A stretch of DNA of 64,000 bases from Mycolicibacterium senegalense (GCF_019645875.1 NZ_CP081000.1:3968001-4032000); one strand, 5' to 3'. Positions 18,501 through 25,765 are shown, counted from the first letter of the stretch. Made by a program: numbers and translations. The notes: generated by a model not told the origin, from the sequence alone.

Positions 18501-20215
18501 TGCATCGACAGGATGCTGTCTCCGCCCAAGCCGAAGAACGAGTCGTCGACACCGATCCGCTCCTGGCCCAGCACCTTGGCGTAAATCTCGGTCAGCAGCG
18601 TCTCAAGTTCAGTACTCGGAGCCCGATATTCGGTTGCGCTGCTGCGGTATTCCGGAGCCGGAAGGGCGCGCCTGTCGAGCTTTCCGTTGATCGTCAGGGG
18701 CAGAGATTCCAGCACCACCACGGCGGCCGGGACCATGTACGCGGGCAATCGCTTGGCCAGCGCACTGCGGATCCCGGCCGGATCGGCAGTCCCGGTGATG
18801 TAACCCACGAGACGTTTGTCGCCAGGGCGGTCTTCCCGGGCGATCACCACAGCCTGGTCCACACCGTCCGACTGGGCCAGCACGGCCTGGATCTCGCCCA
18901 GTTCGATGCGGTAACCGCGAATCTTGACCTGTTCATCGGCCCGCCCCAGATACTCCAGCTGCCCGCTGTCGTCCCATCGCGCCAAATCCCCGGTGCGGTA
19001 CATCCGTTGTCCCGGCGCACCGAATGGACAGGCCGCGAACCGTGATGCCGTCAAGCCGGGTCGTCGCAAGTATCCGACGGCCACCCCCGCCCCGGCCACA
19101 TACAGCTCACCCATCGTGCCCTCGGGCGCCGGCCGCAGAAACTCGTCCAGCACGAAGGCGGCGCCCCGCGGTACCGGGCGGCCGATCGGCACCGTGTTCG
19201 ACTCTCCTGACAACGGTGCGCTGACAGCCGCATAGATCGTGGTCTCAGTCGGACCGTAGGCGTTGATCATCACCCGTCCCGGCGCCCAGCGTCTGACCAG
19301 ATCCGACGGGCAGGCTTCGCCGGCCACCACCAATGTTGTCGAATCCAGGCCGTCTGGAGACAACATTCCTGCCGCGGAAGGAGTTTGGCACAGTACCGAG
19401 ACCTTCTGTGTGAGCAGCAGGTCATGCAGGTCCACCGGTGAGCTTCCCACCGACTCCGGCACCACCACCAAGCGGCCACCGTGCAACAGGGCGCCCCAGA
19501 TCTCCCATACCGAGACGTCGAACACCAGCGAATGCCATTGCGACCAAACCTGCTGCCCACCTGAAGGCAATTCGACCGGTAGCGACTGGAGTAGCTGGGT
19601 AACGTTACGATGTGTCACGGCAACGGCTTTGGGCACTCCGGTCGTTCCCGACGTGTAGGTCAGGTATGCCAGGTCATCCGCTGCCGGTTCCGGCAATCGA
19701 TCGTCGGGCGACCCGTCGTAGGCAAGTCCGTCGCCGACGATCACCGGGATGTCACAGTTTGTCAACCGCGCGCGCAGATCAGCCGTCGCGACCGCGACGA
19801 CCGGCGCGGCATCGGTGACCATGAACGCTATGCGCGCATCGGGGTGTGCCGGATCGATCGGCAGATAGGCCGCCCCGGATTTGAGCAGGGCCAGGATCGC
19901 GATGATCGCCTCGGCAGACCGGGAGAACATCAGCGCGACCACCGCACCCGGGCGGGCTCCATGGTCGACCAACACATGCGCCAACCGATTGGCGGCCCGA
20001 TCCAGCTCCAGGTAGCTCCACGAGCGTTCCCCAAACGTCAATGCTGTCGCGGTCGGAGTCCGATTTACCTGCGCCGAGAACAACTCCGGTATCGATGCCG
20101 GCGCGGGCGCCGGCTGCGTCAGGACTGCACGATTGCCCCAGACATCCAGGTTGTCGTGCTCGTCGTCGCCGAGCAGGTCGATCGACAGCAATCGAAGTGA
20201 CGGGTCTCCACTCAT
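12518..20215 (-). CDS. Two-module NRPS, A-T-E-C-A-T-R, reductive release
   Basis: 2565-residue non-ribosomal peptide synthetase. Order with rough residues: A1 40-520 (TYTSGTTG near 185, NGKLDRRALP near 512); T1 with phosphopantetheine Ser567 in GGDS; epimerisation domain 600-1030 (HHLAVDG at 737, VGWFTTRYP near 895, FNYLG); condensation domain 1080-1500 (HHIVIDG at 1226); A2 1535-2020; T2 with Ser2065; thioester reductase 2130-2565 (TGATGFLG at 2164, Tyr2335/Lys2339). No N-terminal condensation domain, so the first residue keeps a free amine. Predicted product: a dipeptide with a D first residue, released as an aldehyde, which could cyclise to a pyrazinone. The ATG follows GGGGAGGAATC. No MbtH or PPTase gene is nearby. 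Confidence 0.93.
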   Translation of the reverse strand: MSGDPSLRLLSIDLLGDDEHDNLDVWGNRAVLTQPAPAPASIPELFSAQVNRTPTATALTFGERSWSYLELDRAANRLAHVLVDHGARPGAVVALMFSRSAEAIIAILALLKSGAAYLPIDPAHPDARIAFMVTDAAPVVAVATADLRARLTNCDIPVIVGDGLAYDGSPDDRLPEPAADDLAYLTYTSGTTGVPKAVAVTHRNVTQLLQSLPVELPSGGQQVWSQWHSLVFDVSVWEIWGALLHGGRLVVVPESVGSSPVDLHDLLLTQKVSVLCQTPSAAGMLSPDGLDSTTLVVAGEACPSDLVRRWAPGRVMINAYGPTETTIYAAVSAPLSGESNTVPIGRPVPRGAAFVLDEFLRPAPEGTMGELYVAGAGVAVGYLRRPGLTASRFAACPFGAPGQRMYRTGDLARWDDSGQLEYLGRADEQVKIRGYRIELGEIQAVLAQSDGVDQAVVIAREDRPGDKRLVGYITGTADPAGIRSALAKRLPAYMVPAAVVVLESLPLTINGKLDRRALPAPEYRSSATEYRAPSTELETLLTEIYAKVLGQERIGVDDSFFGLGGDSILSMQVVALARAHGVQFRPRDVFVEQTVARLAAVCGEVGAEGVVDEGLGPVVPTPIMRWLQSVKGPVGQFNQTVVLRAPGKATESDLIAVLQALLDRHAMLRLQVRAQADGWSLTVPDAGSVAARDCLRTVDTLSDEALAAARNRLDLSAGQVLSALWAADTGQLALLIHHLAVDGVSWRILLEDFNIGWSQLQRCEPVQIPSGGTSFARWSVALKDYASSAGVVELADTWRQVLSNPLALPAIDPARDTYADAGQLSVSLDSTTTRQLLGAVPAAFHAGVQDILLIAFGLAWNEFLGTGPAPIGIDVEGHGRHEELAPDIDLSRTVGWFTTRYPVSLSTGSLPWEQVASGAGVLGPMVKAVKEQLRGAPDGLTYGLLRHLNPDIDLDGPEPTIGFNYLGRLGASGVQGSDDLWRIDQKALAIADAASTVAMPLMHTVELNAGIEDSASGPRLRAAWTWAPSLLGEAELLRLSRLWFEALTGICAHVSAGGGGLTPSDIVPARLSQPEIDELEQQYRIADVLPLTSVQKGLLFHTDLGHGPDAVAAADVYTVQLVLTATGVLDRDRLREALQTVVGRHPNLAAKFCVQTGEPVQVIPQDPAMAYRYLDLREDDHTPDAEIDQLCAAERAAVCDLRSRPPFRAALIRTRGNEHRIALTFHHIVIDGWSLPILMQEICASYFGQRLPVTGSYRDFVSWLAARDHDTARAAWRQALDGFEHPTLVAAPADPGARGVRTYRVSADVTKSVGELARSCHTTVNTVLQAAWAQLLMTITGRRDVAFGTAVSGRPAELSGSETIVGLLINTVPVRAHATADETVADLLGQLQAAHNDTVEHEHLSLSEIHQLTGHDRLFDTLFLYENYPMDTSVFSSAHELAFTDFSTREFNHYPLSVIVVPGHELGVRVEFDTAAFDATSIDVLIERFQRLLGAMVEEPGRPLRAISVLDAADHERLDEWAHRKVLSVSGSEPASIPQRFAEQVARTPQAPAVTFEGRALSYRELDQAADRLANQLAAHGAKPGDFVALMVPRCAQAIVAMLAVLKTGAAYLPIDPAVPSARLSFMIADAAPIVAVTTRELRSRLDSLDLRVIDADASGGIADGAPVLPAPAPDDVAYAIYTSGTTGTPKGVAVTHHNLTRLFDSLDVGLASAPGQVWTQCHSYGFDYSVWEIWGALLHGARLVVVPDSVAASPRDLHELVVAEQVTVLSQTPAALAALEQAGLESTSLMVAGEECPTEVVSRWAAGRVMVNGYGPTETTIYATISAPLTAEAAVVPIGSPVPGAALFVLDDWLRQVPAGVAGELYVAGLGVALGYVRRSELTASRFVACPFGRPGARMYRTGDLVRWGDDGQLQYLGRADEQVKIRGYRIELGEIQAALADLDGVAQAAVLVREDRPGDKRLVGYVTETATGSVDSATLRRSLSEKLPAYMVPAAIMTVGALPLTLNGKLDKRALPAPEFQSTDPYRAPATETEAMVAAIYAQVLGVERVGVDDSFFELGGDSISAMRVVAAVNTALESDLAVRTLFERPSVSGVCRQLDRDAESRARPGGGDITFESVHGAGRDVLRAGDLKLEKFIDGPTLRAAPNLPRPTDKPHTVLLTGATGFLGRYLLLDWLSRLRRADDAVICLVRAESDDQARRRLEATFDTDPVLYRHFRALTDGRLKVIAGDKGRPNLGLAEPTWRQLAETVDVIVDSAAFVNGILPYNEFFGPNVVGTAELIRFAITAKLKPYTFVSTADVRHQIEPSAFTEHADIRIISPVRTLDGSFANGYGNSKWAGEVLLREAHDLCGLPVAVFRCDMILADTSYAGQLNVPDNFTRMVLSVVATGLAPASFYQLDADGNRQRAHYDALPVGFVAEAITTLGWQLALAGSAEFETYHVMNPHDDGIGIDEYVDWLIEAGYRIERIADFGEWLQRFETALRALPERQRRHSVLQILAQFTSDLKAPEPTLGSYGPTDRFRAAVRQAGIGADIPHISPPIITKYVTDLERFGLLPPLESSA

Positions 20216-20663
20216 GATTCCTCCCCCGAGAATCGACGACTACGGTCCCCGAACCCGTCACAAAATGGCGCCGCCGAACTCCCGTATCACGAAAGATAAT
20301 GTGGAGGTTAGTGCCCTATCCATCGTTCGCGAAAACTCACGTTCGCCAATTTATTCGCAAATACGAGGCTGCCGGTCTCTCAATTGCTCCATGCGCTATG
20401 GCAAATAGTGCGCGTTCCGAAACATCAATGAGTACGCCAGCACAGACCCGGCAATCGGATCAGGCCCTACCGGGCGTTACCCGGGAATACCGGCCGCTTC
20501 GACGGCAAAACCGAGCGGTACAAATCGCCGATGAAGCAAATATCTGCAGAAATGGCAAATCACGAAAATCTTGCTCCTGGGAGATTGTCGATCCGCATAT
20601 TTGACATGCACGACAGCTTTGCCAATCTCTCACCGGCCCGCCCACAGTCTTTGCCGGAATGCG
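20216..20663. other. AT-richer intergenic region upstream of the NRPS
   Basis: 448 bp without a convincing gene between the LysR-like gene and the NRPS, both leftward. Short frames here lack ribosome sites and family sequence. By eye the stretch is clearly lower in GC than its surroundings (for example 20290-20360 and 20520-20600). It must hold the NRPS promoter; I could not pick out a trustworthy -10/-35 pair or palindrome. Confidence 0.5.
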
Positions 20664-21377
20664 TCAGCGTCGCCCGCGCTTGGTCGAGCCTGGCTTGCGG
20701 GCCACCTTGCCCGCCGCGGCCCGGGCGGCCTGTTTCGCGAGTGTTTTCTCCCGCGCGGTGCGTTTCGGTGCCGGCTGGGCCTGCCCTCGCGACGAACCGG
20801 CCTTGCGACCCCGAACGATCCCGATGAACTCCTCGACCAGGTCAGACTGCGGCCCCTCAGGGAAGGCGAGTGCGACCGGACATGCGGGGGCGTCTGTGAT
20901 CGGGCGATACGTCAGGTCCTTGCGGTGATGCAGCCGCGCCAGGGATTGTGGAACGACGAGCGCGCCCATCCCGGCGGCGACGAGTTCTATTGCGTCCTTG
21001 GTGGTCTCGGGACGATGGTCGACCGGAGTGCCGGGACCGTCCGGCCAGCCGACGACATCGTCGAGTGGCAACAACCTCGGCTCGCCGTCGAGGTCCGCGG
21101 CGGTGATCTCGTCGCCGGCGCTGAGAAGGTGATCAGTCGGCACCACGACCACCGTTGTCTCGTCGTACAGCGGGATGATGGCCAACCCCGACGGGTCGGC
21201 GGGCGGCCGGAGCAACGCCACATCGACGGCGCCGGTCCGCACCGCGTCGGCTGCGTCGGCCGCGTCAATGGCGCACAACTGCAGCGGCACTCTCGGGTGG
21301 CGGTCGGTCCAGATCCGCGCCCACTTCGCGGGCGTCCCGCCAGGGACGTACCCGAGGGTGAGGGATGGCGAGGTCAC
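20664..21377 (-). CDS. LysR-type effector-domain protein without HTH
   Basis: 237 residues that align with the effector-binding (periplasmic-binding-like) half of LysR regulators: SLTLGYVPGG, RHPRVPLQL, VDVALLRPP, VVVVPTDHLL, ELVAAGMGALVVP. There is no N-terminal winged helix. Instead the last 45 residues form a Lys/Arg/Ala-rich tail (AREKTLAKQAARAAAGKVAR) that could bind nucleic acid or be disordered. The gene starts only 28 bp from the divergent DUF5997 gene, an arrangement I recall as conserved in actinobacteria. It may bind a small molecule and act with the DUF5997 protein. Function unproven. Confidence 0.8.
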   Translation of the reverse strand: MTSPSLTLGYVPGGTPAKWARIWTDRHPRVPLQLCAIDAADAADAVRTGAVDVALLRPPADPSGLAIIPLYDETTVVVVPTDHLLSAGDEITAADLDGEPRLLPLDDVVGWPDGPGTPVDHRPETTKDAIELVAAGMGALVVPQSLARLHHRKDLTYRPITDAPACPVALAFPEGPQSDLVEEFIGIVRGRKAGSSRGQAQPAPKRTAREKTLAKQAARAAAGKVARKPGSTKRGRR

Positions 21378-21405
21378 CGCCCCAGGTTACCGATAGGCTG
21401 GTGCC

Positions 21406-21792
21406 ATGAGCAGGCCAAACGCACAGTCCATGAAACCCGCCACCGCGGCGAAGAAGCTGGACGTGTACTTGCCCGCCACACCTGCCGAGTTCCAGGAGAA
21501 CGCGATCACCCGCGCTGAACTTGCCGCGCTGCAGGAGAACCCGCCGCAGTGGCTCAAGGACCTCCGCAAGAACGGCCCGCATCCGAAGAACCTCGTGGCA
21601 GCCAAGCTCGGCATCTCGATCGCCGGTCTCGCGCGCGGCGGTGTCGGGGATGCACTCACCACCGAGCAGATCGATCAGCTGCTCGAAGAGAAGCCGGAGT
21701 GGCTGGTCGCCGAACGCGAGAGCTACCAGAACGTGCTGACCGAGCAGCGGCGGCTGAAGGCACTGCGCGCGGAGCAGGCTCGCGAAAGCTGA
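21406..21792 (+). CDS. DUF5997 family protein
   Basis: 128-residue soluble protein, rich in charged residues, predicted mostly helical. Recognisable blocks are TAAKKLDVYLPATPAEFQ, NPPQWLKDLRKNGPHPK, VAAKLGISIAGLARGG and ITTEQIDQLL-like TTEQIDQLLEEKPEWL. The KLGISIAGLARGG segment looks like a helix-turn-helix-like element. Divergent from the HTH-less LysR effector protein with a 28-bp shared upstream region, so a two-gene functional unit is plausible: sensor domain and DNA-contacting partner on separate chains. That division of labour is inference. Confidence 0.75.
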   Translation: MSRPNAQSMKPATAAKKLDVYLPATPAEFQENAITRAELAALQENPPQWLKDLRKNGPHPKNLVAAKLGISIAGLARGGVGDALTTEQIDQLLEEKPEWLVAERESYQNVLTEQRRLKALRAEQARES

Positions 21793-21822
21793 TCCGGAAG
21801 CCGGAGTACCGGCCTGCGCGGT

Positions 21823-22479
21823 CTAGGTGAAGTCCATCGGCTCCCACTGCAGCATTGAATCCCAGTCGGCGCTCTCGATGGCCCACCCCCACAAAACCTT
21901 TTGGGCCAGTTGGCGATCCGCTGTGACCGCCTGATAGTGACGGTCCGGGCCACCACGCCGATACTCGACCTCCACGTGTTCATCCGGTGGAAATTTCGAC
22001 TGGATGTAACACTGGTCGGCTCGCTCGATGATCACCCACGGATATTCGGGGTGGGGATGATCGAAGAGATCACTCAGCAGAGCGGGGCTGAGATATGGCA
22101 CGTCCCATCCGTCGCCCAATGTCACGGTGAGTCCCTGGATGTGGCCGCGCGGATCGTAGAGCCGATCGCGCTGCGGGTCGTAGAGTCCCAAACCGTGGTC
22201 GCGGGCCAGCTCTAACATCGCGGCACGGTTCTCGGGTATCGAACCGATCCACGTCGGCACCACCGCGCCTCGCGCATCCCCGTCGATCGGCGCGACGCTG
22301 AGGAACCCTGTCTCCTCGTCGTTCTCATAGCCGTACTTCTGATGCAGTTCGTCCATGAATCGCTGCACGTTGTCGGGCACGGGGCCTTCCGGTTGTTCGC
22401 ACATCGCGTTGTGTAGCGCCAAAGCTTGTTCGTGGGTGCCGATGAGTTCGGGGATCAGCACCGTGAAGTCGTAGCTCAC
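21823..22479 (-). CDS. Hypothetical protein, acidic, unknown
   Basis: 218 residues, complete, no signal peptide or membrane segment. The sequence is Trp/Asp/Pro-rich (WIGSIPENRAAMLELARDHG, YPWVIIERADQCYIQ) and has a GLYDPQRDRLYDP repeat-like piece. Size, acidity and the lone position next to other orphan genes recall contact-toxin immunity proteins, but I see no toxin gene beside it and I do not recognise the family. Divergent from the gene at 22643 across a region with a TTTCGAC/GTCGAAA inverted repeat. Confidence 0.65.
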   Translation of the reverse strand: MSYDFTVLIPELIGTHEQALALHNAMCEQPEGPVPDNVQRFMDELHQKYGYENDEETGFLSVAPIDGDARGAVVPTWIGSIPENRAAMLELARDHGLGLYDPQRDRLYDPRGHIQGLTVTLGDGWDVPYLSPALLSDLFDHPHPEYPWVIIERADQCYIQSKFPPDEHVEVEYRRGGPDRHYQAVTADRQLAQKVLWGWAIESADWDSMLQWEPMDFT

Positions 22480-22578
22480 GTTCTGGGGCTCCTATGTTCG
22501 TCGGCCGCGCAATGACGTTGGGACCGACCTGCCCTGCCTTTCTGCGGCACGCGGCTGCCTGTTCGTGAGGCCATCGTA

Positions 22579-22602
22579 TTTCGACTCGAGACCGGGTCGA
22601 AA
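22579..22602. promoter_or_regulatory. Inverted repeat in divergent promoter region
   Basis: TTTCGAC (22579-22585) and GTCGAAA (22596-22602) are perfect 7-bp arms, 10 nt apart, between the genes at 21823-22479 and 22643-23377. Possible operator. Confidence 0.35.
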
Positions 22603-22642
22603 CACCAAAATCACAATGCCAACGTGCCGCTAGGGTCTGGGT

Positions 22643-23377
22643 GTGGCGATCGCATTCGAGGACTTGCGGGTATTGCACGACAGTGGGGCGCTGTATGCAG
22701 CCTTGAGTCAGCTCCTTCTTCAAGAGGGAGTGGAGGAACGGCTGGGCGGCGAGTTCGACTACGCCGCGGACCTGGCTGAGGATTCCTTTGTCTTCACTGG
22801 CCGCGAAACCGGGCAAACGCTGGCCACCACGGTCGAGTTGATGGCCAGCGTCGCGCCCGGTCCGCAGTCGATCCTCTGGGGTCGTGCGCTGCCGTCCGGC
22901 GGGCGCGCGGGCGCACAGATGATTCTGGAGCGCGGCCATGCTGACGGTCTGCCCAACCTCCTGAACGACGAGGTGCCTTTCCCGGCCGGCGACGACCCCG
23001 ATACCGCAGCGGAATACGCGGCGCTCGAAATCGGCGCGGTAGTGGCGGCGGTGACCGGCGGCGGTATCACCTACGTCGTGTCCGTTGGCGGCGGCTCCCT
23101 GGCCGTGCTCCTGCTCGGTGACCTCGAGTTCGCCAGGCCTCGGATCGACCATCGGTTCCCGGCCAGGGTGCCGATGGCATTGGGGGCCGGCACGATCGAG
23201 GATCACCGATCTGCCATGCATGGTCTGGCAGTGATGTCAGGCTGGGCCGTCGACTGGGCGGACGATTGGACCCGTGCGGAGCTCACGGACCCCGTGACCG
23301 GCAACTCTGCGACCGCAGAATTCGATGAGTACGCCCGACTCACCGGCTTGCGGCAACGGATCACGTCCACGGAGTAG
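22643..23377 (+). CDS. Hypothetical protein, unknown
   Basis: 244 residues from a GTG start. N-terminal helices (LYAALSQLLLQEGVEERL) are followed by a mixed alpha/beta part with DYAADLAEDSFVF and ETGQTLATTVELMASVAPGPQSILWGRALP. A glycine-rich stretch, VAAVTGGGITYVVSVGGGSLAVLLLG, is beta-like rather than a clear membrane helix. I recognise no catalytic motif. A distant resemblance to actinobacterial DUF-type proteins is possible but not secure. It lies between other orphan genes in the accessory region and ends 21 bp from the convergent phosphoesterase gene. Confidence 0.6.
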   Translation: MAIAFEDLRVLHDSGALYAALSQLLLQEGVEERLGGEFDYAADLAEDSFVFTGRETGQTLATTVELMASVAPGPQSILWGRALPSGGRAGAQMILERGHADGLPNLLNDEVPFPAGDDPDTAAEYAALEIGAVVAAVTGGGITYVVSVGGGSLAVLLLGDLEFARPRIDHRFPARVPMALGAGTIEDHRSAMHGLAVMSGWAVDWADDWTRAELTDPVTGNSATAEFDEYARLTGLRQRITSTE

Positions 23378-23398
23378 GCGGCCTCGGCTGACGCTTTC

Positions 23399-23965
23399 TC
23401 AACGCTGCATCTCCGCGGTGATGTCCTCGACCGAGGCCGGCCGCAGATCCCACGCTTCCAGCGACACGCAGATCGACCGCTTCCCCGACCGTCGCTCATC
23501 CGAGTGTGTGTGCCCGTGGATCAACCACATCCCGAGATTCGGCAACTGGTACTGATCGAAGTTCCTGCGCGACAACCTGTCCGGGACGTCGGCGTATGGG
23601 AAGTGGCTGAGCATCGTGCCCTTACCGCCCACCTTCGTCCGCGCCACCTGCTGAACGCTGGCGAATACCGCGGTGTAGTCGGCGAATCGCTTCTGCGCGC
23701 CCCGGTACATCGGATGCACAGGATCGTGATTGCCGGTCACCAGGTGCATCGGCACCCTTAGCTTGCTCAGCTGCGCCAGAGCCGATTCCATCGAGGCCAC
23801 GCCACCGGCACAGATGTCGCCGAGCACCCACAACGTGTCATGGTTCGGGTCGAGCTCGTCGAGCGGCGCCATCACCGCCGCGTCGTGAGCTGCCACGGTC
23901 TCGAACCCGCGCAAGCCGGCCAGCTTCGGGTGCGCGAGGTGCAGGTCGGCGGTGAAGAAGTCCAC
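23399..23965 (-). CDS. Metallophosphoesterase (calcineurin-like)
   Basis: 188-residue binuclear metal phosphoesterase. The ligand motifs appear in order: FTADLHLAH (D-x-H), LWVLGDICAGG (GD), LVTGNHDPVHP (GNHD), LSHFPYAD and IHGHTHSD (GHTH). This is a full set, so the enzyme should be active. The close fit to small YfcE-like soluble phosphoesterases suggests a phosphodiester or phosphomonoester substrate in the cytoplasm. Start GTG 23965 chosen because the family begins at VDFFTADLHL; a longer frame reaches 24106 but its extra residues lack family sequence. A small membrane-protein gene lies upstream on the same strand. Confidence 0.88.
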   Translation of the reverse strand: MDFFTADLHLAHPKLAGLRGFETVAAHDAAVMAPLDELDPNHDTLWVLGDICAGGVASMESALAQLSKLRVPMHLVTGNHDPVHPMYRGAQKRFADYTAVFASVQQVARTKVGGKGTMLSHFPYADVPDRLSRRNFDQYQLPNLGMWLIHGHTHSDERRSGKRSICVSLEAWDLRPASVEDITAEMQR

Positions 23966-24017
23966 GCGCGGACGGTAGCGGGCAAGCCCGACACCGGGCG
24001 AGCGAGTTTCGTGTCCC

Positions 24018-24182
24018 CTAGCGGTCGAACATGTCGCTGACGCGATCGAAGAAGCGATCGATGCGCTGTTCCAGTCGAGTGCCCTTGCCCCACTTCTCCC
24101 ATGCATAGATCAGGCCAAATATGACCGCGACGATGCCGAGCACCAAAGTGGTGATGAGGATGGCCTCAACGGTTGTCGACAT
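24018..24182 (-). CDS. Small single-span membrane protein
   Basis: 54 residues: MSTTVEAILITTLVLGIVAV begins a transmembrane helix of about 21 residues ending near LIYAW, followed by a basic, amphipathic C-terminus with KWGKGTR and RFFDRVSDMFDR. Predicted orientation puts the basic tail in the cytoplasm. ATG at 24182. I recognise no family. It sits 52 bp ahead of the phosphoesterase gene on the same strand and diverges from the membrane protein at 24286. Confidence 0.55.
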   Translation of the reverse strand: MSTTVEAILITTLVLGIVAVIFGLIYAWEKWGKGTRLEQRIDRFFDRVSDMFDR

Positions 24183-24285
24183 CGCAACATGGTCCCTGAC
24201 ACCGCGGCGGAAACCAACAGTCCCCCGCGTGTCCGCTCCGTCCGAATACTCGTACGGCCTTACGTCGATCGGGCATGATTGCGCC

Positions 24286-25071
24286 GTGAACTGGCGGCGA
24301 CTGAGATTCGTAGACCGGATCCTGTACTGGCTGGACTGGTTTGGCCCATTCGTGTACTTGGGCGTCGGCATCTACATGTGCTGGCTGGCGATCCGGTGGA
24401 TCCCGAGCACTCCCATGCCGGACCAACTCTTCACGTGGCTACTTCTGGTCATCGGTCTGGTGTGCCTACGGCAGTCCTACAAAGGGTTTCTCGAAGTTCG
24501 CGACGCCGAGCTGCTGTACCCGTCCTCCGACCAAGATCCGGACGACAAGCCCGAGTGGCGGCACCCGCTCACGCCGGAGCTGCGAGAACAACTGCTGTCC
24601 ATGTTCTCCTTGTTGAAGGCCGCCGGGATTATCGGCCCTGACGAGGTGACCGACGAAGAGGTCGTCGAGTGTGCCGAACACACCGACGTGTTCGAGGACA
24701 TGGACATCCACTCCGTGAGCATGGTTTTGGAATCGCTGGCCGACGAGCGGGAACCACCGCTTGACCATTTCACGTTCTTTACCGACCAGGCAGGGCCCTA
24801 CGACGACGATGTGTTCGAGATCGTGGGTGCATTCGCTCGCATCAGCGGATATGACGGTCCATTGCATCAGATCAGCTGCGACATGACCGGCGACTACCCA
24901 GACCCTTACGACGTGCCCGACAGTGCAGAACAGTTCTATGTCTCGCGGGTCGCCACCGATCTGCAGATCACATACACAACCCCGGCCAAGATCGAGAAGT
25001 TCAACGCGGCAGTTGGACCGGAACCGACCTGGGTGCCGATCGAGCACACGTCGTGTTCTCCAGGAGGTTGA
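24286..25071 (+). CDS. Hypothetical protein with two N-terminal membrane segments
   Basis: 261 residues from GTG 24286; the longer frame from 24121 would overlap the divergent gene and has no family sequence. After a basic start (NWRRLRFVDR) there are two hydrophobic helices: FGPFVYLGVGIYMCWLAIRW and LFTWLLLVIGLVCL. The remaining 190 residues are soluble and acidic, with LREQLLSMFSLLKAAGIIGP, EHTDVFEDMDIHSVSMVLES and FFTDQAGPYDDDVFEIVGAF. No catalytic motif seen. The soluble part probably faces the cytoplasm. Unknown family. Confidence 0.65.
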   Translation: MNWRRLRFVDRILYWLDWFGPFVYLGVGIYMCWLAIRWIPSTPMPDQLFTWLLLVIGLVCLRQSYKGFLEVRDAELLYPSSDQDPDDKPEWRHPLTPELREQLLSMFSLLKAAGIIGPDEVTDEEVVECAEHTDVFEDMDIHSVSMVLESLADEREPPLDHFTFFTDQAGPYDDDVFEIVGAFARISGYDGPLHQISCDMTGDYPDPYDVPDSAEQFYVSRVATDLQITYTTPAKIEKFNAAVGPEPTWVPIEHTSCSPGG

Positions 25072-25108
25072 GCGCGAGTGCCACCGCAATTGCCGACACA
25101 ACTTGGCT

Positions 25109-25765
25109 CTAGCTATCCCAACAAATTTCGCGTAGCCGATCCATGAAGTTCCGCTGTCGCCAACCACGCATTTGTGTCATCTCGATGAGCGGTCGCCCGA
25201 AGAGCCCGAGCAGGTCATTCGCCGTCGTGACCGTCGCCGCCAGCTCGGAGTCGTCATCAAAGATTTCGGCGGCGAGCAACTGCGGCGGGACGAGTTCGGC
25301 GTCGAGCAGGGCGCGCCACTCGGCCAATCCCATCGACAGAAAGTCCAGCGCGGGAAAGCGCGTGAGCTGCCGCGGGTCGGCCAGCGGCCGACCGGCAGTG
25401 CAGATGGCATGGATCCGTGGATGATCGAGCAGTGGACCGAGGTCGACAGGACGGTCGCGCCCTCCGGTGCAGAGCACCTCGGTGTCGGCATTCCATTCGT
25501 CAATGGACGCCGTCGCCCCGTCCTCGACGGGCCAACTGCGGGTGCCTTTGCGGCCATGAACCAGCATTTCGGTGAACGATTCGTTGCAGTGCATTGCCCC
25601 GGCGGGAGACTCGTGGTCCAGGTAGATAACTTGGCCCCGATACCCGTGCGCTGCCGGCGCGAGGTCGGCGGCATAGATATTGCCGCCCCCGTCGTGACCA
25701 ACGGGGAACCACAGCGGCGTCAGCGGTTCATGCCCGCCATCGCCGAACAGAACATCACGCCGGGC
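25109..25765 (-). pseudogene. SMI1/KNR4 (SUKH)-like protein, N-terminally truncated
   Basis: The C-terminal two thirds read as a SUKH-superfamily protein: LTPLWFPVGHDGGGNIYAAD, GYRGQVIYLDHES and NESFTEMLVHG are the usual central blocks. The open frame continues upstream to about 26026, but the expected N-terminal SUKH part is absent there; that DNA instead codes on the other strand for half a GyrI-like domain. The junction falls at about 25750-25790. SUKH proteins often serve as immunity proteins for nuclease toxins. Truncation suggests loss of function, though an internal start cannot be excluded. Confidence 0.5.

Noticed and set aside
20299..20604. A 101-codon plus-strand frame in the AT-richer region before the NRPS
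   Set aside because: No ribosome site, no recognisable motif, low-complexity composition; the region is better read as promoter DNA.
25172..25765. Plus-strand frame upstream of the GyrI-like remnant
   Set aside because: It is the complement of the SUKH-like coding sequence and has no GyrI sequence before about 25770.
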